Positions 8,771-18,065 of a stretch of 64,000 bases of DNA are shown here, in pieces; within the stretch, counting starts at the first letter, position 1, and each line of letters opens with the position of its first letter. Below the pieces are notes generated by a model. That model had not been told where the DNA came from and searched no databases. It saw only the letters and a list, made by a program, of their open reading frames with translations. The DNA lies in contig NZ_JANCNS010000003.1 of NCBI RefSeq assembly GCF_022570735.2, positions 372,001-436,000 of the forward strand, given 5' to 3'. Source of the stretch: Christiangramia oceanisediminis. Its GTDB lineage: Bacteria; Bacteroidota; Bacteroidia; Flavobacteriales; Flavobacteriaceae. The translations under genes were made by a program, and so were the position numbers.

Positions 8771-10399
8771 ATGGATATCAACTTCAATAAAAATGAAGAC
8801 CACAATAAACTATTAGTTTCTGATTTAAAGCATAAACTTGCAAAGATCAAATTAGGTGGAGGCGAGAAAAGAATCGAAAAACACCATTCAAAGGGAAAAA
8901 TGACTGCCCGGGAACGAATCGATTTTCTGCTTGATGACGAGTCCAGAGCTATTGAAATTGGTGCTTTTGCGGGTGACGGCATGTATAAGGAACATGGAGG
9001 CTGTCCAAGCGGAGGTGTGGTGGTGAAGATTGGATATGTTTCTGGCAAGCAGTGTATCGTGGTAGCCAATGATGCTACGGTAAAAGCCGGGGCATGGTTC
9101 CCCATCACAGGAAAAAAGAACCTGCGTGCACAGGAGATCGCTATCGAGAACAGGCTGCCGATCATCTACCTCGTAGACAGTGCCGGGGTTTATCTACCTA
9201 TGCAGGATGAGATCTTCCCTGATAAGGAACATTTTGGAAGGATTTTCAGAAACAATGCAGTGATGAGCAGCATGGGAATTACCCAGATCGCTGCTGTTAT
9301 GGGAAGCTGTGTCGCTGGTGGAGCCTATCTCCCCATCATGAGCGATGAAGCGCTGATCGTTGAAAAGACCGGAAGTATCTTCCTGGCTGGAAGTTACCTG
9401 GTAAAAGCCGCGATTGGTGAAAGTATAGACAATGAAACGCTTGGTGGCGCTACCACTCATAGTGAAATTAGCGGTGTTACCGATTATAAAGCGAAAGACG
9501 ATAAGGATGCGCTGACCCGAATCAGGAATATCATGGATAAGATGGGTGATTTTGACAAGGCAGGCTTCAACCATTCCAAACCAAAAAAACCAAAACTAGA
9601 TCCAGAAGAGATCTACGGCATCCTGCCAAAAAAACGAAGCGACCAGTATGACATGCATGAGATCATCAACAGGCTTGTTGATGACTCAGAATTTGAAGAA
9701 TATAAGGAAGGTTACGGCCAGACCATCATCACCGGTTACGCCAGGATCGACGGCTGGGCAGTAGGAATCGTGGCCAACCAGCGAAAGATCGTCAAGACCA
9801 AGAAAGGAGAAATGCAGTTTGGCGGGGTGATCTACTCCGATTCTGCCGATAAAGCTACCAGATTCATCGCGAACTGTAACCAGAAAAAAATTCCGCTTGT
9901 ATTCCTTCAGGATGTTACCGGGTTTATGGTGGGCAGTAAAAGTGAACATGGCGGAATCATTAAAGATGGTGCGAAAATGGTCAATGCAGTAAGCAATTCG
10001 GTAGTTCCTAAATTCACGATCATTCTTGGAAATTCTTATGGAGCCGGGAATTACGCAATGTGCGGAAAGGCTTATGATCCCCGACTGATTGCTGCCTGGC
10101 CTAGTGCCGAACTTGCAGTAATGGGCGGCACCCAGGCTGCAAAAGTACTTGCTCAGATCGAAACTGCGGCCATGGAGAAAAAGGGTGAAAAGGTTGATGA
10201 AGAAAAAGAGAAAGAAGTCTTCGAAAAGCTGAAAGCCAAATATGACGAACAAACCTCGGCCTATTACGCGGCAGCCAGGTTATGGACAGACGCGATCATA
10301 GATCCTATGGATACCCGTAAATGGATCTCCATGGGAATTGAGGCTGCGAACCATGCGCCTATCGAAAAGGATTTTAACCTTGGTGTGATTCAAACCTGA
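8771..10399 (+). CDS. Acyl-CoA carboxylase beta (carboxyltransferase) subunit
   Basis: This biotin-dependent carboxyltransferase transfers CO2 from carboxybiotin to an acyl-CoA such as propionyl- or methylcrotonyl-CoA. The 542 residues contain both halves of the crotonase-like carboxyltransferase fold: MTARERIDFLLD early, a CPSGGVVVKIG strand, SCVAGGAYLPIMSDEA in the first half, and NSYGAGNYAMCGKAYDP in the second, which lines the acyl-CoA pocket. The substrate cannot be fixed from sequence; the overall layout is nearer methylcrotonyl-CoA carboxylase beta. The biotin-carboxylase partner is not in this window, so it must be encoded elsewhere. The next gene starts 7 bp later. Confidence 0.9.
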   Translation: MDINFNKNEDHNKLLVSDLKHKLAKIKLGGGEKRIEKHHSKGKMTARERIDFLLDDESRAIEIGAFAGDGMYKEHGGCPSGGVVVKIGYVSGKQCIVVANDATVKAGAWFPITGKKNLRAQEIAIENRLPIIYLVDSAGVYLPMQDEIFPDKEHFGRIFRNNAVMSSMGITQIAAVMGSCVAGGAYLPIMSDEALIVEKTGSIFLAGSYLVKAAIGESIDNETLGGATTHSEISGVTDYKAKDDKDALTRIRNIMDKMGDFDKAGFNHSKPKKPKLDPEEIYGILPKKRSDQYDMHEIINRLVDDSEFEEYKEGYGQTIITGYARIDGWAVGIVANQRKIVKTKKGEMQFGGVIYSDSADKATRFIANCNQKKIPLVFLQDVTGFMVGSKSEHGGIIKDGAKMVNAVSNSVVPKFTIILGNSYGAGNYAMCGKAYDPRLIAAWPSAELAVMGGTQAAKVLAQIETAAMEKKGEKVDEEKEKEVFEKLKAKYDEQTSAYYAAARLWTDAIIDPMDTRKWISMGIEAANHAPIEKDFNLGVIQT

Positions 10400-10406
10400 T
10401 CTATTT

Positions 10407-12044
10407 ATGAAAAGATTAATTTTTAGCCTGTTCGCGATTCTTTCAATCGTAACTATGCAGGCGCAGGTGGTGGGTTCCAATCATTCTGAATATACCGAAG
10501 CAGATTCATTGAGAGGTTCCTTAAGACCTGAACGCACGAATTTTGACGTTAAAAAATACCACTTAAAATTAAAGGTGGAGCCGGAACGTAAATTCATTTC
10601 CGGTTCCAACGTCATTACTTTCCAGGTGGAAGAAGAACTGCCGGTAATGCAGCTGGACCTTTTTGAAAACATGGAAATAGACTCCATTATGCATCAAGGT
10701 AAAAAGCTTGATTATAAGCGCAAATTCAATGCTGTTTTCGTTCAATTCGAAACTCCACTAAAGAAGTCGATTACAGATTCTATTGAATTCTATTACCATG
10801 GAAATCCTATTGAAGCTGAAAATGCGCCCTGGGATGGCGGATTCGTCTGGGATCAGGATGATGATGGAAATCCATGGATAGGAGTGGCCGTTCAGGGAAC
10901 CGGTGCGAGTTTATGGTATCCTAACAAGGATCATCAAAGCGATGAACCTGAAGCTGCCCAGATCGATATCGCTGCACCAAACGGTCTTATGAACGTTTCG
11001 AATGGCAGATTTACCGGTAAGACCGATCTTGGCAATGGATTTACCGAATGGAGATGGAAAGTGGTCAACCCGATCAATAATTATAATATTATGATTAATA
11101 TCGGCAACTACACTCACTTTTCTGATACCTATAAGGATCTGGACCTGGATTATTATGTGTTGCCCTATAACCTGGAAAAAGCAAAAGAGCAGTTCGAACA
11201 GGTACAGGGAATGATGGAATGCTTTTATGAAAAAATGGGTCCCTATCCTTTCAAGGAAGACGGTTTCAAACTTATTGAAACCCCATACCTGGGGATGGAA
11301 CATCAAAGCGCCGTGGCTTACGGAAATAAATATGTAAATGGTTATCTCGGTAATGATCTTTCAGGAACAGGGATCGGTTTGAGGTGGGATTACATCATCG
11401 TGCATGAATCCGGACACGAATGGTATGGAAACTCGATCACCGCGAAGGATATTGCCGATATGTGGATTCAGGAAGGCTTTACTTCTTATACCGAAGCCAT
11501 ACATATCGAATGCAACTGGGGAAAAAAGGATGCCCAGGAATACCTGAAAGGCACCAGGAGGAACCTTGGCAACAGGAGCAGCATCATCGGGGATTACGGA
11601 GTCAATTCTGAAGGCTCGGGCGATATGTATTTTAAAGGTGCGAATTTGCTTAATATGATCCGCAGTATTTACGATGACGATGAATTATGGTGGAACACGT
11701 TAAGAGATTATACCAAAACCTTCAAACATAAAACCATTACCACTCAAGACACTGAAGATTTCTTCAATAAAGCAACAAAGGTGGATCTGCAACCTGTATT
11801 TGACCAGTATTTAAGACATGCTGCATTACCAGAACTTCAATTTCAAAAGAAAGATGGAAATATCGAATATCGCTGGAAAGCAGATGTGACTGATTTCAAA
11901 ATGCCCGTGGATGTGTTTATTAACGACCAGGAGACCAGGTTGAATGCCACCTCGGACTGGAAGATTCTTGAAGCGGACGTTAAAGATCCCAAAGAGATCA
12001 GAGTTAACGACCTGGAGTTCTATATAGAAAACAGCTTCATTTAA
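10407..12044 (+). CDS. Exported M1 family metallopeptidase (short form)
   Basis: This is a zinc aminopeptidase with a signal peptide (MKRLIFSLFAILSIVTMQAQ). The zinc site is HESGHEWYG (His333, His337) with the third ligand in WIQEGFTSYTE. The substrate-anchoring GxMEN-type loop appears as YLGMEHQSAVAYG, so the usual Asn is replaced by His. At 545 residues it lacks the C-terminal helical domain of full-length M1 enzymes. It lies 7 bp behind the carboxylase gene and is probably cotranscribed. It is likely periplasmic or outer-surface and acts in peptide nutrition. Confidence 0.92.
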   Translation: MKRLIFSLFAILSIVTMQAQVVGSNHSEYTEADSLRGSLRPERTNFDVKKYHLKLKVEPERKFISGSNVITFQVEEELPVMQLDLFENMEIDSIMHQGKKLDYKRKFNAVFVQFETPLKKSITDSIEFYYHGNPIEAENAPWDGGFVWDQDDDGNPWIGVAVQGTGASLWYPNKDHQSDEPEAAQIDIAAPNGLMNVSNGRFTGKTDLGNGFTEWRWKVVNPINNYNIMINIGNYTHFSDTYKDLDLDYYVLPYNLEKAKEQFEQVQGMMECFYEKMGPYPFKEDGFKLIETPYLGMEHQSAVAYGNKYVNGYLGNDLSGTGIGLRWDYIIVHESGHEWYGNSITAKDIADMWIQEGFTSYTEAIHIECNWGKKDAQEYLKGTRRNLGNRSSIIGDYGVNSEGSGDMYFKGANLLNMIRSIYDDDELWWNTLRDYTKTFKHKTITTQDTEDFFNKATKVDLQPVFDQYLRHAALPELQFQKKDGNIEYRWKADVTDFKMPVDVFINDQETRLNATSDWKILEADVKDPKEIRVNDLEFYIENSFI

Positions 12045-12066
12045 GAATAGAAATTATCTTTTATCT

Positions 12067-12100
12067 AAACCGGTTGCTTATTCCATCAACCGGTTTTTTT
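12067..12100 (+). terminator. Hairpin terminator after the M1 peptidase
   Basis: A 10-bp stem AAACCGGTTG / CAACCGGTTT is followed by a T-tract, 22 bp after the peptidase stop. Confidence 0.8.
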
Positions 12101-12183
12101 ATTTTGGCCAGCCTGAATTGGTAACTGGTATATTTACTTAAAACAATAATTTTCAGTAACTTAAGTAAATAAATCAACCCGTT

Positions 12184-12606
12184 ATGTTAAGTGTAAAATC
12201 TCTTAATAAATGGGCCAATGCACATACATACTACTGGCTGGATGTGTTGAGAATTGCACTGGGAGTATTCTTTTTTATTAAAGGCCTGCAGTTCATTTCT
12301 CAGACTGAAACCCTTGTAGAGTTGATCGATCCGCTTAAAGGTTATGGCGGGGTCATGCTGGTGATACATTATGTGGCACCGGCTCACCTGGTAGGTGGAA
12401 TCCTTATCGCATTCGGACTCCTTACCAGATGGGCTCTGATAGCACAGATCCCAATCCTTTTAGGTGCGATCATGATCAATTTCGTAGGAATCATGAATGT
12501 TTCCAACCTGATTCTAGCGCTTGTAGTAATGGCATTTACCATTTTCTTCATCTTTTATGGCTCCGGAAAACATTCCGCAGACTATATAATGAAGATGGGA
12601 TATTAG
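12184..12606 (+). CDS. DoxX family membrane protein
   Basis: The 140 residues hold four hydrophobic segments: IALGVFFFIKGLQF near the start, a helix around AHLVGGILIAFGLLT, then IPILLGAIMINFVGIM and LVVMAFTIFFIFYG. The GVFFFIKGLQF and HLVGGILI patterns are typical of the DoxX/SURF4-like family. Its function is undefined; some members link to quinone or thiol redox proteins. It is monocistronic between two intergenic gaps. An alpha-helical family assignment is sure; a specific role is not. Confidence 0.85.
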   Translation: MLSVKSLNKWANAHTYYWLDVLRIALGVFFFIKGLQFISQTETLVELIDPLKGYGGVMLVIHYVAPAHLVGGILIAFGLLTRWALIAQIPILLGAIMINFVGIMNVSNLILALVVMAFTIFFIFYGSGKHSADYIMKMGY

Positions 12607-12624
12607 GCCCGATTTGAGCTTTAA

Positions 12625-13950
12625 TTAGTTTTGAGCTTCTTCCGAAGGAATTAGCATAAGATCGGTTTGTCTCTTATTCACATAGCGAAATCCTTCCTCT
12701 CCCCAGTAACCCGCTTCTTCCAGCATGATCCGGATATCCTTGCCCCATTCGGGAACCTCCACTTCGGTATTCAGTTCGATCGCGTAGACAGTATTTTCAA
12801 AAAGTTTGTAATCCCCGGAACCCGGAACACCTCCCTGCTGGTCCCACATTCCAATGGTTGGCCCGGCAGAATGTCCATACAAACCAAGCGGATGGGTGTA
12901 TATGGATGGTTTTAAACCTTCAGCTTTGGCTTCCTCGAGACTCTTTTTCAAAATTTCATTCCCGGTTTTTCCGGTCTCAAAATTTGAAGTAAGTATATCC
13001 TGTAATTGATTTCCTTTTTTAAATGCCTGCTGAAGGAATTCCGGTGCGCTGGTTTCACCTTCCTTGAGCACATAGGCCATTTGCTGGCAGTCGGTATTCA
13101 GCCTTAAATAGGTGATCCCGAAATCACAATGAATCAGGTCACCTGGCATGATGACCTTATTGCCTTTTTCATCAGAAAAGGCGGTAATATGGTCAACCAG
13201 GGCCTCGTCACTTCGCTGAATATCCACGGTAGGATGGAACCAGGTTTCCAGGCCCATATCGGTCACCTTCTGGCGCATCCACCAAACCACATCATCTGTG
13301 GTGGTAACCCCGGGCTGAATCACTTCAGTACTAAAGGCTTCGGCAATAATGTCACGAGTGATCTCAACAAGCTGACTGTAGAGCACCATTTCCCTGAAGG
13401 TTCGGGTTTCGATCCAGCCCACAGCAAGATCTTCAGCAGAAACAATTCTTTCTTTATATTTTTCAGGTAAAACCTGCATGAACTCATCATGATCGGTCTT
13501 TACCAGGCCATCGGCAATTCCGTAATGTTCAGAAAAATTCAGGCCTATCCTTTCCGGGTCTCTTTCAGATATCATATCTACCAGGGCCTGCCATTGATCT
13601 GGCTGCTCCTCCTTGTTCCAGGCAGACTGAATATTATCGCCGATATTGTAACGAGCGATAGCCAGTTTTTCAATAGAATCATTTTCCCTGTTAAAAACAA
13701 GAATAGTACGTCTCCTCGCATTTAGCCATGTGGATGGTAACATGGTCTTTAAAACAGGGTCTTCGTTATATTCCCGTGAAATGATCACCCACATATCTAT
13801 CTCTGTCCTGTCCATGAGTGACGGCAGAACATTATTAAAGCGCTCCTTCAATATCTCATCAATCAATTTGGAACGTTCTCTTTCGGCAAGAACCTGAGAA
13901 TTTGCCAACATAGAAAACAGCATAAAAACTGCGAAGAATATCCTTTTCAT
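12625..13950 (-). CDS. Exported M24 family metallopeptidase (Xaa-Pro aminopeptidase-like)
   Basis: It has a signal peptide (MKRIFFAVFMLFSMLANSQ) followed by a creatinase-like N-terminal domain and a pita-bread C-terminal domain. Metal ligands can be read from HCDFGITYLRLNTDCQQ (two Asp), THPLGLYGHSAGPT (His) and YAIELNTEVEVPEW (Glu). M24 enzymes remove N-terminal residues ahead of proline. At 441 residues it has the family length. The neighbours upstream on the same strand are the CIA30 and menE genes, 38 bp away, so it may sit at the tail of that transcript. Confidence 0.88.
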   Translation of the reverse strand: MKRIFFAVFMLFSMLANSQVLAERERSKLIDEILKERFNNVLPSLMDRTEIDMWVIISREYNEDPVLKTMLPSTWLNARRRTILVFNRENDSIEKLAIARYNIGDNIQSAWNKEEQPDQWQALVDMISERDPERIGLNFSEHYGIADGLVKTDHDEFMQVLPEKYKERIVSAEDLAVGWIETRTFREMVLYSQLVEITRDIIAEAFSTEVIQPGVTTTDDVVWWMRQKVTDMGLETWFHPTVDIQRSDEALVDHITAFSDEKGNKVIMPGDLIHCDFGITYLRLNTDCQQMAYVLKEGETSAPEFLQQAFKKGNQLQDILTSNFETGKTGNEILKKSLEEAKAEGLKPSIYTHPLGLYGHSAGPTIGMWDQQGGVPGSGDYKLFENTVYAIELNTEVEVPEWGKDIRIMLEEAGYWGEEGFRYVNKRQTDLMLIPSEEAQN

Positions 13951-13988
13951 AAATAGGTGTGTAGATTAGGACAACTAAGATGAGAAAA

Positions 13989-14519
13989 TTATTTCAATTC
14001 GATCTTATCAATAAGAAGTCGGAAATCTTCATTTTTCTTATTTCCGATAAGGAAAGTTAACTGGTCCAGGTGGGAATGATTAAAATCAGGTTTGTCCAAA
14101 CTTCGCCCGCGGTAGGTTGGTGACATTTTACTAAGAGGAATTTGCACCTCTTCCCATTCACCCGAGGTTCTAAATTCGTAGTTATAGGAATAATAAACCT
14201 GGTCATCATTTTTCACGCGTAACTGATAATTCTTGCCATCACCTTTCAACCGAATGGCTACAAATTTATATTCGCCTATTTCCGTTTTTGGCATATCGTA
14301 ATCCACAGAAACAAAACCTCCGTTATTTTCCAGGGAAACACTTCCTGTAAAGACAGCATGACCTTCATCGTTGAGATAGAATTTTCCCGTGGAAACGCCG
14401 CCCATAACCTGGTCTTCTACAATCTTCCACCTGGAAAGATCGGTTTCACTATTAAAATCAAAAATGCTTTTCACGAATAAAAGGGATATGAATGCTATGA
14501 GAATACTGGGCCTGATCAT
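13989..14519 (-). CDS. CIA30 family protein, exported
   Basis: The 176-residue protein begins with a hydrophobic leader (MIRPSILIAFISLLFVKSIF), then FDFNSETDLSRWKIVEDQVMGG, the hallmark of the complex I intermediate-associated protein 30 / NADH:ubiquinone oxidoreductase-assembly fold. The fold is a carbohydrate-binding-like beta-sandwich, seen further in FVSVDYDMP and the C-terminal FLIGNKKNEDFRLLIDKIEL. In bacteria the role is unknown. It starts 7 bp after menE and is almost certainly cotranscribed with it. Confidence 0.85.
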   Translation of the reverse strand: MIRPSILIAFISLLFVKSIFDFNSETDLSRWKIVEDQVMGGVSTGKFYLNDEGHAVFTGSVSLENNGGFVSVDYDMPKTEIGEYKFVAIRLKGDGKNYQLRVKNDDQVYYSYNYEFRTSGEWEEVQIPLSKMSPTYRGRSLDKPDFNHSHLDQLTFLIGNKKNEDFRLLIDKIELK

Positions 14520-14526
14520 TCCGAAA

Positions 14527-15627
14527 TTATGAAACCTTGCTTTTCAAGGTGTTCTCTCTATGTATCTTACCGTTTGGCGTCTCCTCGAATTTCTCGATTA
14601 GATAGATCTTTTTGGGTTTTTCATATTTACCAAGGGTTTTCATTTCCCTGATGGTTTGGTGAAGTTCGGCAATGGTGTCTTCAGAAAAATCATCTTCAAC
14701 AAACAGGACCAGTTGTTCCCCAAGCGCGTCATCTGGCATAGAGGTGACAAAAAACCGGCGATCCAGCTTTTTATTCAGCTTTTTTTCGATCTCTTCAGGA
14801 TAAATCTTAATACCCCCGGAATTGATCACATTATCGTATCGGCCTTTCCACCTGAATTTTTTATAAGTAAGGATCTCAACCACGTCATTGGTAACGATCT
14901 CTTCATCATGCAGGTTGGGAGCCTTGATGATAAGACAACCTCTTTCGTCCTGGGAGATCGTGATATTTGGTAGTAATTTGAAAGGTCGCTCCCCGTTTTT
15001 CTTTTTCTTTTTGGAATTGAGACGTTTTGCCGCAACATGGCTACAGGTTTCGGTCATTCCGTAGGTTTCGAAGATCTTACAATCAACATCTGCGATCATT
15101 TTCACCAAACGAGGAGAGACTGTTCCTCCACCAATGATCAGTTTTTTAACCAGGTGAAGCCGTGCGATCGAATTATCAAGCTGAAAGGGAGTCATTGCAG
15201 AAAAATCATAGACCTTAAAAACCTGGTCCAGAGGATTTGAGGATGGCGGTACCGTATCCAGGTGCCAACCACAGAACATAGCTCTCACAAGCATCATTTT
15301 ACCGGCGATATAATCTACCGGCAAGCAAAGAAGTGCCGTGGTGCCTGGCGGAAGATCAAAAAAGCGCGCGGTTGCCATGGCCGAATTTACCATATGCTCT
15401 TTTTTTAGCCTGATCTTTTTGGGCTTACCGGTGGAACCCGAGGTATGAACCTCGATATAGGAAGTTGGCCGCAGCCAGTCCAGCAGGAAGCTGCCTATTT
15501 GTTCTTCAAAAGGCTCTCCCTCCTTTATCAAACTGTAAGCAACCTGCTTCAATTCGCTATTTGAAAAATGTAACCTGTTTAACCTGAAATCTGGATGTGT
15601 TTCAGGTACTTTATACTTTTCTGCCAT
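14527..15627 (-). CDS. menE: o-Succinylbenzoate-CoA ligase (compact AMP-binding enzyme)
   Basis: MenE activates o-succinylbenzoate with ATP and CoA in menaquinone synthesis. Adenylate-forming motifs are intact: the P-loop-like TSGSTGKPKK, FETYGMTET, GRYDNVINSGGIKIYPEE, and the catalytic lysine in PNGKIHR near the C-terminus. At 366 residues it is about 100 shorter than the Bacillus-type enzyme, as is usual in Flavobacteriia. The assignment rests partly on context, because menC and menA lie upstream on the same strand. The start is the first ATG; 144 bp without a gene separate it from the CPBP gene. Confidence 0.88.
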   Translation of the reverse strand: MAEKYKVPETHPDFRLNRLHFSNSELKQVAYSLIKEGEPFEEQIGSFLLDWLRPTSYIEVHTSGSTGKPKKIRLKKEHMVNSAMATARFFDLPPGTTALLCLPVDYIAGKMMLVRAMFCGWHLDTVPPSSNPLDQVFKVYDFSAMTPFQLDNSIARLHLVKKLIIGGGTVSPRLVKMIADVDCKIFETYGMTETCSHVAAKRLNSKKKKKNGERPFKLLPNITISQDERGCLIIKAPNLHDEEIVTNDVVEILTYKKFRWKGRYDNVINSGGIKIYPEEIEKKLNKKLDRRFFVTSMPDDALGEQLVLFVEDDFSEDTIAELHQTIREMKTLGKYEKPKKIYLIEKFEETPNGKIHRENTLKSKVS

Positions 15628-15771
15628 CTTAAGCTAAATTGATAAATCCCATCTTACTTAAAGTTAACAAATTGCTACGAAATGATAAACTTTGTTGTTA
15701 AAGTTTTAGGAAATAGGAATTATCCAAAATTTCTGAAATTCTGCCAGGCGCTGAATCCGGGTTTAAAAAAC

Positions 15772-16710
15772 TTAAAATTCAGAAGCCTCAACAGGCATTG
15801 GTTTTTCAACCTTTCCAAAGATCTTGTTTTTCCAGTTAGACCATCCATATTTCCTGGCCATGATGAACAGGAACAAGGGATAGATGACCAGAACCGGGAT
15901 CAAAACGTCCCAGCCTAAAGACGGTTCAGAGACATCCTTAAAAATGGAATGGGTTTGGAACGCAGTCCAGTCGGCAGTTACGATGAGCGCTGTTAAAAGA
16001 TTGTTCGCTGCGTGAAAACCCAGGGCCAGCTCGATCCCTTCATCCATCAGGGTCATGATTCCCAGGAAAAAGCCTGTACCGATATAATGTATCATAATAA
16101 TATTACCGAGTTTGGTCACCTCAGGATTCAGAAAATGCAGGCCTCCAAAGATCAGGGAAGTCACCAAAAGCGGAACCCACCTGTTTCCGGCAAGGGTTCC
16201 AAAACCCTGCATGAGATATGCGCGGAAAAAATATTCTTCAAAACTGGTCTGCAGCGGAACAAAAAGAATGGCTACCACACATAAGATAAGGAAGGGCACC
16301 AGTTGAAAATTGTACAGATAATCTTCGGGATTTGCCCAATAATCTCCGGCGGTTGTTAGAATAATGAATACGGCGAGTAGACCAAAAGCGAACCAGAAAC
16401 GACCCCAGTCTATCTTCTTCCTTGCTGTTGTTAGTGCCGTAATGGGCTGGCCATGTAGTTTGGGAACCAGAAAAAGAAGGACGGCAAGACCCACAGCAAA
16501 GGGTAGTAACATATAAAACAGGAAATAATTTGAATCTAAGGCTGTCATCATTTCAGACTCACTCATACTTAGAGTTTCAGCTCCTTTTTCCAGAAAGAGA
16601 GCAATCAGGAACGGAAATTGCCCTAATACGATTCCCGCGATGACTACAAGGGTTCCAATGATATATCTCCAAAAATCATATTTAAACCTGTAAACCTGAC
16701 TAATAAACAT
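15772..16710 (-). CDS. CPBP family intramembrane glutamic endopeptidase
   Basis: This polytopic protein of 312 residues has about eight membrane segments. The Abi/CAAX-protease-like active site is visible: EEYFFRAYL (the EExxxR motif), then FGGLHFLNP supplying the conserved His, and later GFHAANNL. Members cleave within the membrane or modify prenylated substrates, but the bacterial targets are mostly unknown. It begins 5 bp after menC and lies between menC and menE, so it is part of the menaquinone gene run. A role linked to prenyl chemistry is only a guess. Confidence 0.9.
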   Translation of the reverse strand: MFISQVYRFKYDFWRYIIGTLVVIAGIVLGQFPFLIALFLEKGAETLSMSESEMMTALDSNYFLFYMLLPFAVGLAVLLFLVPKLHGQPITALTTARKKIDWGRFWFAFGLLAVFIILTTAGDYWANPEDYLYNFQLVPFLILCVVAILFVPLQTSFEEYFFRAYLMQGFGTLAGNRWVPLLVTSLIFGGLHFLNPEVTKLGNIIMIHYIGTGFFLGIMTLMDEGIELALGFHAANNLLTALIVTADWTAFQTHSIFKDVSEPSLGWDVLIPVLVIYPLFLFIMARKYGWSNWKNKIFGKVEKPMPVEASEF

Positions 16711-16715
16711 ATGTT

Positions 16716-17750
16716 CTAAAATTTAAATTCCCAGTTCTTTGCTGGGTTATATTGAATAGTTCCGTTCTTAACCTCCAGTGGGCTTGTTATATTATTGGTA
16801 TACAAACTACCAGTTCCTAAACCCTGTGGCATGCTTGAATTCAATGTATAGGTCCATTGCGCGATCGCATTAAGGCCAATATTGCTTTCCAGGGCACTCG
16901 TTATCCACCAGTCTACCCTATTTTTATTACAGCTCTCCAACCACTCGGTAGTGCCTTTTATCCCGCCAATAAGGCTGGGTTTAAAAATAGCATATTGAGG
17001 CTTTATAGTTTGTATAAGTTCGGCTTTTTCTGTTACAGTCAAAACCCCTATAAGTTCTTCGTCAAGCGCAATTGGTAACGGTGTTTTTCGGCAGAGTTCG
17101 GCCATTTCATTTACCTGCCCCTGTTTTATAGGCTGCTCGATACTGTGAATTTGTAATTTAGCCAGCCTTTCCAGTTTTGAAAGTGCCTCCTCCGGCCTGA
17201 ACGCTCCATTGGCATCTACCCGAAGTTCGATCTCTTCTGCTGAAAAATGATCCCTGATCGATCTAAGAAGTTGAACTTCTGTGTCAAAATCGATGGCACC
17301 AATCTTTAATTTGATACACTTGAAACCAGACTCGATTTTCTGGGTAATCTGTTCTTTCATAAACTCCTTATCTCCCATCCAGACCAGCCCATTGATAGGA
17401 ATAGAGTCTTTCCCGGCAGTAAATTCTGAAGGAAATAACAGGAAGGGATCCTCGGCTTCCAGGCTTTTAAAAGCCATTTCAATTCCAAACTGAATACTTG
17501 GAAATTCACGGAGCCTTTCCCAAAGTTGATCTTTCCCCAGGTGAATATTTTCACATACCCATTTCAGTTGATCTTCATAGCCCGGCTGATCGTCATAACT
17601 AAGACTTCTAAGAATTCCGCATTCTCCAAAACCTTCCCGGTTTCCATCGCTTATTCGTATCAACCAGGTTTCTTTTTCAGTAAGAACGCCCCGGGAAGTT
17701 CCACTGGGGCGTTTGAATTTGAGTATGTATTTTTTGTAACTGGCGGTCAT
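16716..17750 (-). CDS. menC: o-Succinylbenzoate synthase
   Basis: MenC dehydrates SHCHC to o-succinylbenzoate in menaquinone synthesis. The enolase-superfamily residues are all present in order: the KLKIG lysine pair, Asp in LRVDANGAF, Glu in SIEQPI, Asp in ALDEELIG and the second catalytic lysine in AIFKPSLIGG. The 344 residues are normal for the family. Muconate-lactonizing or dipeptide-epimerase activity is the alternative within this superfamily, but menE and menA on the same strand make MenC much the more likely. A decayed gene separates it from the UPF0173 gene upstream. Confidence 0.93.
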   Translation of the reverse strand: MTASYKKYILKFKRPSGTSRGVLTEKETWLIRISDGNREGFGECGILRSLSYDDQPGYEDQLKWVCENIHLGKDQLWERLREFPSIQFGIEMAFKSLEAEDPFLLFPSEFTAGKDSIPINGLVWMGDKEFMKEQITQKIESGFKCIKLKIGAIDFDTEVQLLRSIRDHFSAEEIELRVDANGAFRPEEALSKLERLAKLQIHSIEQPIKQGQVNEMAELCRKTPLPIALDEELIGVLTVTEKAELIQTIKPQYAIFKPSLIGGIKGTTEWLESCNKNRVDWWITSALESNIGLNAIAQWTYTLNSSMPQGLGTGSLYTNNITSPLEVKNGTIQYNPAKNWEFKF

Positions 17751-17788
17751 TTGAATTTTTGGATTGTAGGATTATTAGAGCGTATTGG

Positions 17789-18031
17789 TTATTCTGCTTC
17801 CAAACTTAATAATTTGGATTGTAGATTTTCAAGATCAACTTCAGTAATAAATCCAAGATCATTTGAAAATATCAATTGAGATTCGATCTCGTAACAGGAA
17901 CCAATCGCTATTTCCAGGAAGACTTCCCCTCCTTAATCGATTTATTCCAAACTTATCTCATTCCGGAAATTTTAGAGTTATTCATCAACTTCCTCACAAA
18001 AAGCTCTACTCAGTTTCCAACTATCTAAATC
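17789..18031 (-). pseudogene. Decayed four-helix-bundle (S23/IVS-type) protein gene
   Basis: This fills most of the 315-bp stretch without an intact gene. On the minus strand, from 18031, the sequence reads DLDSWKLSRAFCEEVDE then a stop. In another frame it continues GGEVFLEIAIGSCYEIESQL and then SNDLGFITEVDLENLQSKLL, ending with TAA at 17791-17789. Both pieces match the start and end of the four-helix-bundle family known from 23S rRNA intervening sequences. The conserved middle (the SIPSNIAEG region) is missing, there is at least one frameshift, and no start codon remains in frame. It is therefore a relic with an internal deletion, not a coding gene. Confidence 0.8.
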
Positions 18032-18065
18032 AGGTACCTAATAATCCAATGATGAAAAGATCATT

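Noticed and set aside
9686-10252. 188-codon frame antisense to the carboxylase gene
   Set aside because: It lies wholly inside a well-supported gene and has no recognisable domain; it is a codon-bias shadow.
15682-15918. 78-codon plus-strand frame between menE and the CPBP gene
   Set aside because: About half overlaps the CPBP gene on the other strand, and the rest shows no domain.
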